The notes beneath the pieces were generated by a model, which did no database searches, had not been told where the DNA came from, and saw only the letters and a list, made by a program, of their open reading frames with translations. A stretch of 16,238 nt of DNA from Prado023 sp049688595 (GTDB taxonomy: Bacteria; Actinomycetota; Actinomycetes; S36-B12; CAIYMF01). Positions 13,378 through 16,238 of the stretch are shown here, in pieces. Within the stretch, counting starts at the first letter, position 1. Every line of letters begins with the position of its first letter. The position numbers were made by a program, and so were the translations under genes. The stretch lies in contig JBAVLA010000324.1 in assembly GCA_049688595.1 (NCBI GenBank), positions 1-16,238 of the forward strand, given 5' to 3'.

Positions 13378-14024
13378 GCACGGCGGCTCACTCCCCCATC
13401 GCGTCCGCCGAGACCGGCGGTCAGGGTGACTCCGACTCGGTGGGCGAGGGCCTGGCGCGTGAGAACTCGGCCCGTTCCGACCTGGCGCGCGAGGGATCGC
13501 CCAGCGACGACGTCGTGCCCTTCCCCCTGGAGCGGTTCGCTGACATCCTCGAGGCCAACGCCGGCTATGCCGCGTCGTTCGCGGATCTCGGGCTGAGTCC
13601 GAAGGCTGCCCGTGGCCTGGCCGTGATCACGTGCATGGACTCGCGGATCGACCCGTTGCGCATACTTGGGATGAAGCCGGGCGACGTGAAGATCCTGCGC
13701 AACGCCGGCGGCCGGGTGACCAATGACGTCCTCAGGACGCTGGTGCTGGCGGCCTACTTGCTGGACGTCCGCCGCGTGCTGGTCATGCCGCACACGCGGT
13801 GTCGGATGGTGGGCAGTCGGGAAGAGGACATCCACGCCCTCATCGCACGCGAGCACGGAGTCGACACCCGCGGCATGGAGTTCCGGACCGTGCAGGACCA
13901 GGTGCGTTCACTGCGCACCGACGTCCGGCGGATCCGCAGCTTCCCCCTGTTGCCTGCCGACATCGTCGTCGGGGGTGCGGTGTATGACGTGGACACTGGA
14001 CTCCTCGACCCTGTTGACGCCTGA
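13374..14024 (+). CDS. Beta-class carbonic anhydrase
   Basis: 216-residue zinc enzyme interconverting CO2 and bicarbonate. The zinc ligands are C87, H140 and C143, with the D89-R91 dyad in CMDSR; KILRNAGGRVTNDVLRTL (106-123) is the classic core. The second zinc motif reads HTRCRM where many relatives have HTDCGM; I believe this variant marks an actinobacterial subgroup. The end (VGGAVYDVDTGLLDPV) is typical of the small plant/bacterial beta fold. The first ~45 residues are an acidic, Ser-rich and probably disordered extension containing two LAREx repeats, not part of the enzyme core. ATG 13374 overlaps the reductase stop by 4 bases. Cytoplasmic; no signal peptide. Confidence 0.9.
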   Translation: MSTAAHSPIASAETGGQGDSDSVGEGLARENSARSDLAREGSPSDDVVPFPLERFADILEANAGYAASFADLGLSPKAARGLAVITCMDSRIDPLRILGMKPGDVKILRNAGGRVTNDVLRTLVLAAYLLDVRRVLVMPHTRCRMVGSREEDIHALIAREHGVDTRGMEFRTVQDQVRSLRTDVRRIRSFPLLPADIVVGGAVYDVDTGLLDPVDA

Positions 14025-14106
14025 AGCGCCTGAGCTGCGGGCGCCGAAGGCCCGATCCAAGTGGCGGCCCGCCCCGCGGCCGTGGACTGCCGCCAGTTCA
14101 GGCGTC
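14016..14106. terminator. Inverted repeat spanning two convergent stop codons
   Basis: GACGCCTGAA (14016-14025) and TTCAGGCGTC (14097-14106) are perfectly complementary over 10 bp. The carbonic anhydrase stop (14022-14024) and parE stop (14098-14100) lie in opposite arms. The 71-base loop holds further GC-rich stems. Both genes end Asp-Ala-stop with identical codons, so the match may partly reflect coding; still a plausible shared terminator. Confidence 0.4.
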
Positions 14107-16209
14107 GATACGCTCGCGGTCCAGTTCGGCTGATCCGGCGACTATGAACTCCTTGCGCGGGGCGACCTCGGAGCCCATCAGCAGGTCGAAGACCGTGGAC
14201 GCCGCCTCCGCATCCTCCACCCGAACCCGCCGCAGCGTCCGCCTCCCGGGCTCCATCGTCGTCTCGCGCAGCTGAACTGCGTCCATCTCCCCCAAGCCCT
14301 TGTAACGCTGCGGGTCCTTCCACCTCCTGCCCCGCCGGGCCAAGTCGGCCAGAGTGTCCTTGAGCTCAGCATCCGAGTGTGTGTATAGCACCTCTGCCTT
14401 CTTCCCCCCGGAGGCGAGCACCTCGATCCGGTGCAGCGGCGGCACGGCCGAGTAGACCCGGCCCTCGGCCAGCATCTGGGGCATGTACCTGTGGAACAGG
14501 GTGAGCAGCAGGCAGCGGATGTGGGCCCCGTCGACGTCGGCATCGGCCATGAGGATGACCCTGCTGTACCTGAGTGCTTCGAGGTCGAAGGTACGGCCGG
14601 ATCCCGCCCCGAGCACCTGGATGATCGCAGCGCACTCGGCGTTGCGCAGCATGTCGGCCAGCGAGGCCTTGTGCACGTTCAGGATCTTCCCGCGGAGCGG
14701 CAACAGCGCCTGGAACTCCGAGTCGCGAGCCAGTTTGGCCGTGCCGAGCGCCGAGTTGCCCTCGACGATGAACAGTTCCGTGCGTTCGAGGTCGTCGCTG
14801 CGGCAGTCGACGAGCTTCGCCGGCATCGTGGAGGACTCAAGGGCGTTCTTGCGCCGCTGCACATCGCGGTGCGCCCGTGCGGCCACCCGGGCCCGCATCG
14901 CGTTGGCCACCTTCTCGGCAACTGCCTTGACGACGAGTTTGTCCCCGCGCGGAGGGCTGGTCAGCCAGTCGCCCAACTCCTTGCCCACTACGTTCGCCAC
15001 GATCCGCGATGCGGCCGGCGTGCCCAGGATCTCCTTGGTCTGCCCCTCGAACTGCGGCTCGGCCAGCCGCACGGTCACGACGGCGGTGGCACCCTCGAGA
15101 GCGTCCTCCTTCGTGATGGAGTCCTCGCTGGGCTTGAGGACCTTCGCGGCCCTCAAGTAGTCGTTCAGGGTCTTGACGAGCGCCCGCTCGAAGCCGGCCA
15201 CGTGCGTGCCGCCCTTGGGCGTTGCGACGATGTTGACGAACGAGCGCACATCGCTGTCGTAATGGTTGCCCCAGCGCAGCGCGACGTCGACGACCAGCTC
15301 GCGCTCCACCTCGGTGGGGACCATGTGCCCCCGACCGTCGAGCACTGGCACGGTCTCGGTGAAGCCCCCCGATCCGGCCAGCCGCAGCACGCCGCTGACC
15401 GGCGCGCCCGAGGCCAGGTGCTCGACGAACTCGGTGATCCCGCCCCGGTGGGCGAACTCGCGAACGACGGGCGCGTCCGGGTCTCGCTCGTCTCGCACCG
15501 CGATCGTCAACCCCGGCACGAGGAACGTGGTCTGCTGAGCCCGGGCGTGCACGGCAGACAGGTCGAAGGCCGCGTCAGCGGTGAACACCTGCCGATCCGG
15601 CCAGAACCGCACGCGCGTGCCCGTCTTCGATGGCGGACACGTTCCCTCCTGGCGCAGGCCCGACCGCTTGGTGAACCCCGCGTCTGGGCCATCCCCGTCG
15701 AAAGTGCCTGCCACTCCCCGCCGGAACGACATCAGATGGACGCGGCCGTCCCGGTCGACCTCCACGTCGCAACGCGAGCTCAAGGCGTTGACCACGCTTG
15801 CACCCACCCCGTGCAGGCCTCCCGACGCCGCGTAGGAGCCGCCCCCGAACTTCCCACCCGCGTGGAGCTTGGTCATGACGACCTCGACACCCGTCAGCTT
15901 CGTGCGGGGCTCGACGTCCACGGGGATGCCCCGGCCGTCGTCATGGATCTCAACGGAGCCGTCTGCCCGCAAGATCACGTCGATCCTCGTGCACCAACCG
16001 CCCAGCGCCTCATCAACCGAGTTGTCTAGGATCTCCCACAGGCAATGCATCAGCCCCCGGGAATCCGTGGACCCGATGTACATGCCGGGCCGCTTGCGGA
16101 CCGCCTCCAGTCCCTCCAGCACCGACAGGTGCTTGGCCGAGTAGCCATCGGCGGATGACTTCCCCGCCCGTCGATCCGGCCCTTTCGGCTGAAGCGGTGC
16201 GGCAGTCAT
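14098..16209 (-). CDS. parE: DNA topoisomerase IV subunit B (GyrB/ParE family)
   Basis: 703-residue ATPase subunit of a type IIA topoisomerase that would pair with ParC to decatenate DNA. The GHKL ATPase shows EILDNSVDEALGG (about 59-71), DDGRGIPVD and GGLHGVGASVVNALS; a transducer domain follows. The TOPRIM domain holds E483 in EGNSALG, the Mg ligands D556/D558/D560 (MADADVDGAHIRC) and K508 in PLRGKILNV, then RYKGLGEMDAVQLRETTM. YSAKHLSVLEG and STDSRGLMHCLWE fit the actinobacterial ParE/second-GyrB type rather than GyrB. N485 replaces the Asp of EGDS. ATG 16209 has no Shine-Dalgarno but a TACCCT box 6 bases upstream, so the message is probably leaderless. Confidence 0.93.
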   Translation of the reverse strand: MTAAPLQPKGPDRRAGKSSADGYSAKHLSVLEGLEAVRKRPGMYIGSTDSRGLMHCLWEILDNSVDEALGGWCTRIDVILRADGSVEIHDDGRGIPVDVEPRTKLTGVEVVMTKLHAGGKFGGGSYAASGGLHGVGASVVNALSSRCDVEVDRDGRVHLMSFRRGVAGTFDGDGPDAGFTKRSGLRQEGTCPPSKTGTRVRFWPDRQVFTADAAFDLSAVHARAQQTTFLVPGLTIAVRDERDPDAPVVREFAHRGGITEFVEHLASGAPVSGVLRLAGSGGFTETVPVLDGRGHMVPTEVERELVVDVALRWGNHYDSDVRSFVNIVATPKGGTHVAGFERALVKTLNDYLRAAKVLKPSEDSITKEDALEGATAVVTVRLAEPQFEGQTKEILGTPAASRIVANVVGKELGDWLTSPPRGDKLVVKAVAEKVANAMRARVAARAHRDVQRRKNALESSTMPAKLVDCRSDDLERTELFIVEGNSALGTAKLARDSEFQALLPLRGKILNVHKASLADMLRNAECAAIIQVLGAGSGRTFDLEALRYSRVILMADADVDGAHIRCLLLTLFHRYMPQMLAEGRVYSAVPPLHRIEVLASGGKKAEVLYTHSDAELKDTLADLARRGRRWKDPQRYKGLGEMDAVQLRETTMEPGRRTLRRVRVEDAEAASTVFDLLMGSEVAPRKEFIVAGSAELDRERIDA

Positions 16210-16215
16210 GTTCCA

Positions 16216-16221
16216 AGGGTA
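16216..16221 (-). promoter_or_regulatory. parE: Candidate -10 box for leaderless parE transcript
   Basis: Minus strand TACCCT (TANNNT) followed by 6 bases and the ATG. Transcription starting about 7 bases downstream of the -10 would begin at the A of the start codon. The -35 region falls just outside the window. Confidence 0.45.
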
Positions 16222-16238
16222 CTGACCGCTCTGACATC

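Noticed and set aside
14431..16029. Long plus-strand open frame opposite parE
   Set aside because: Its composition (runs of Arg, Gly, His, Asp) and lack of domain signatures show it is an antisense shadow of a high-GC gene.
1..16238. CRISPR arrays, toxin-antitoxin pairs or rRNA genes
   Set aside because: No spaced repeats, no small overlapping gene pair of that type and no rRNA sequence could be recognised.

Overview
The window is GC-rich, with very high third-position GC, frequent GTG starts, overlapping ATGA gene junctions and a second topoisomerase B subunit (ParE type) beside typical actinobacterial families. This points to a chromosome segment of an actinomycete (Actinomycetota); I cannot name the genus. 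Positions 1 to about 1240 are the right-hand end of an integrated mobile element. The rest looks like ordinary chromosome.

Layout. (1) 1-1069 is a tyrosine integrase gene on the minus strand that runs off the left edge. Its putative promoter, a 13-bp tandem repeat and then the last ~28 bases of a tRNA gene (tRNA-Val-like acceptor end, CCA encoded) lie to its right, followed by a strong terminator hairpin. This is the layout of an attR site in a tRNA 3' end. (2) 1411-1749 is a C-terminal fragment of an MgtE-type magnesium channel, truncated beside a two-gene ABC-2 exporter operon (1776-3454, minus). (3) 3623-4537 (+) is a secreted or anchored cell-wall protein with an SH3 domain and an M15-like metallopeptidase-type domain. 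(4) 4725-5750 (+) is a quinone-oxidoreductase-like MDR protein. (5) 5794-12207 is a five-gene minus-strand series: a YihY/BrkB membrane protein, an ATP-grasp protein, a small three-helix membrane protein and two membrane-anchored dynamin-like GTPases. (6) 12382-14024 (+) is a translationally coupled pair: TrxR-like ferredoxin-NADP+ reductase and beta-carbonic anhydrase. (7) 14098-16209 (minus) is parE, encoding topoisomerase IV subunit B.

How they fit together. The five-gene minus-strand group is the most system-like part: two GTPases with tail-located membrane segments, a small membrane protein, a BrkB-family membrane protein and an ATP-grasp enzyme suggest a membrane or envelope function, which is inference from gene order only. 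The ATP-grasp protein has altered active-site residues. ParE carries Asn where the TOPRIM EGDS motif normally has Asp, the residue whose D-to-N change in E. coli GyrB (D426N) causes quinolone resistance. At both convergent gene ends (5747-5797 and 14016-14106) the two stop codons lie inside the arms of one perfect inverted repeat. Two -10 boxes sit exactly six bases before an ATG, suggesting leaderless transcripts.
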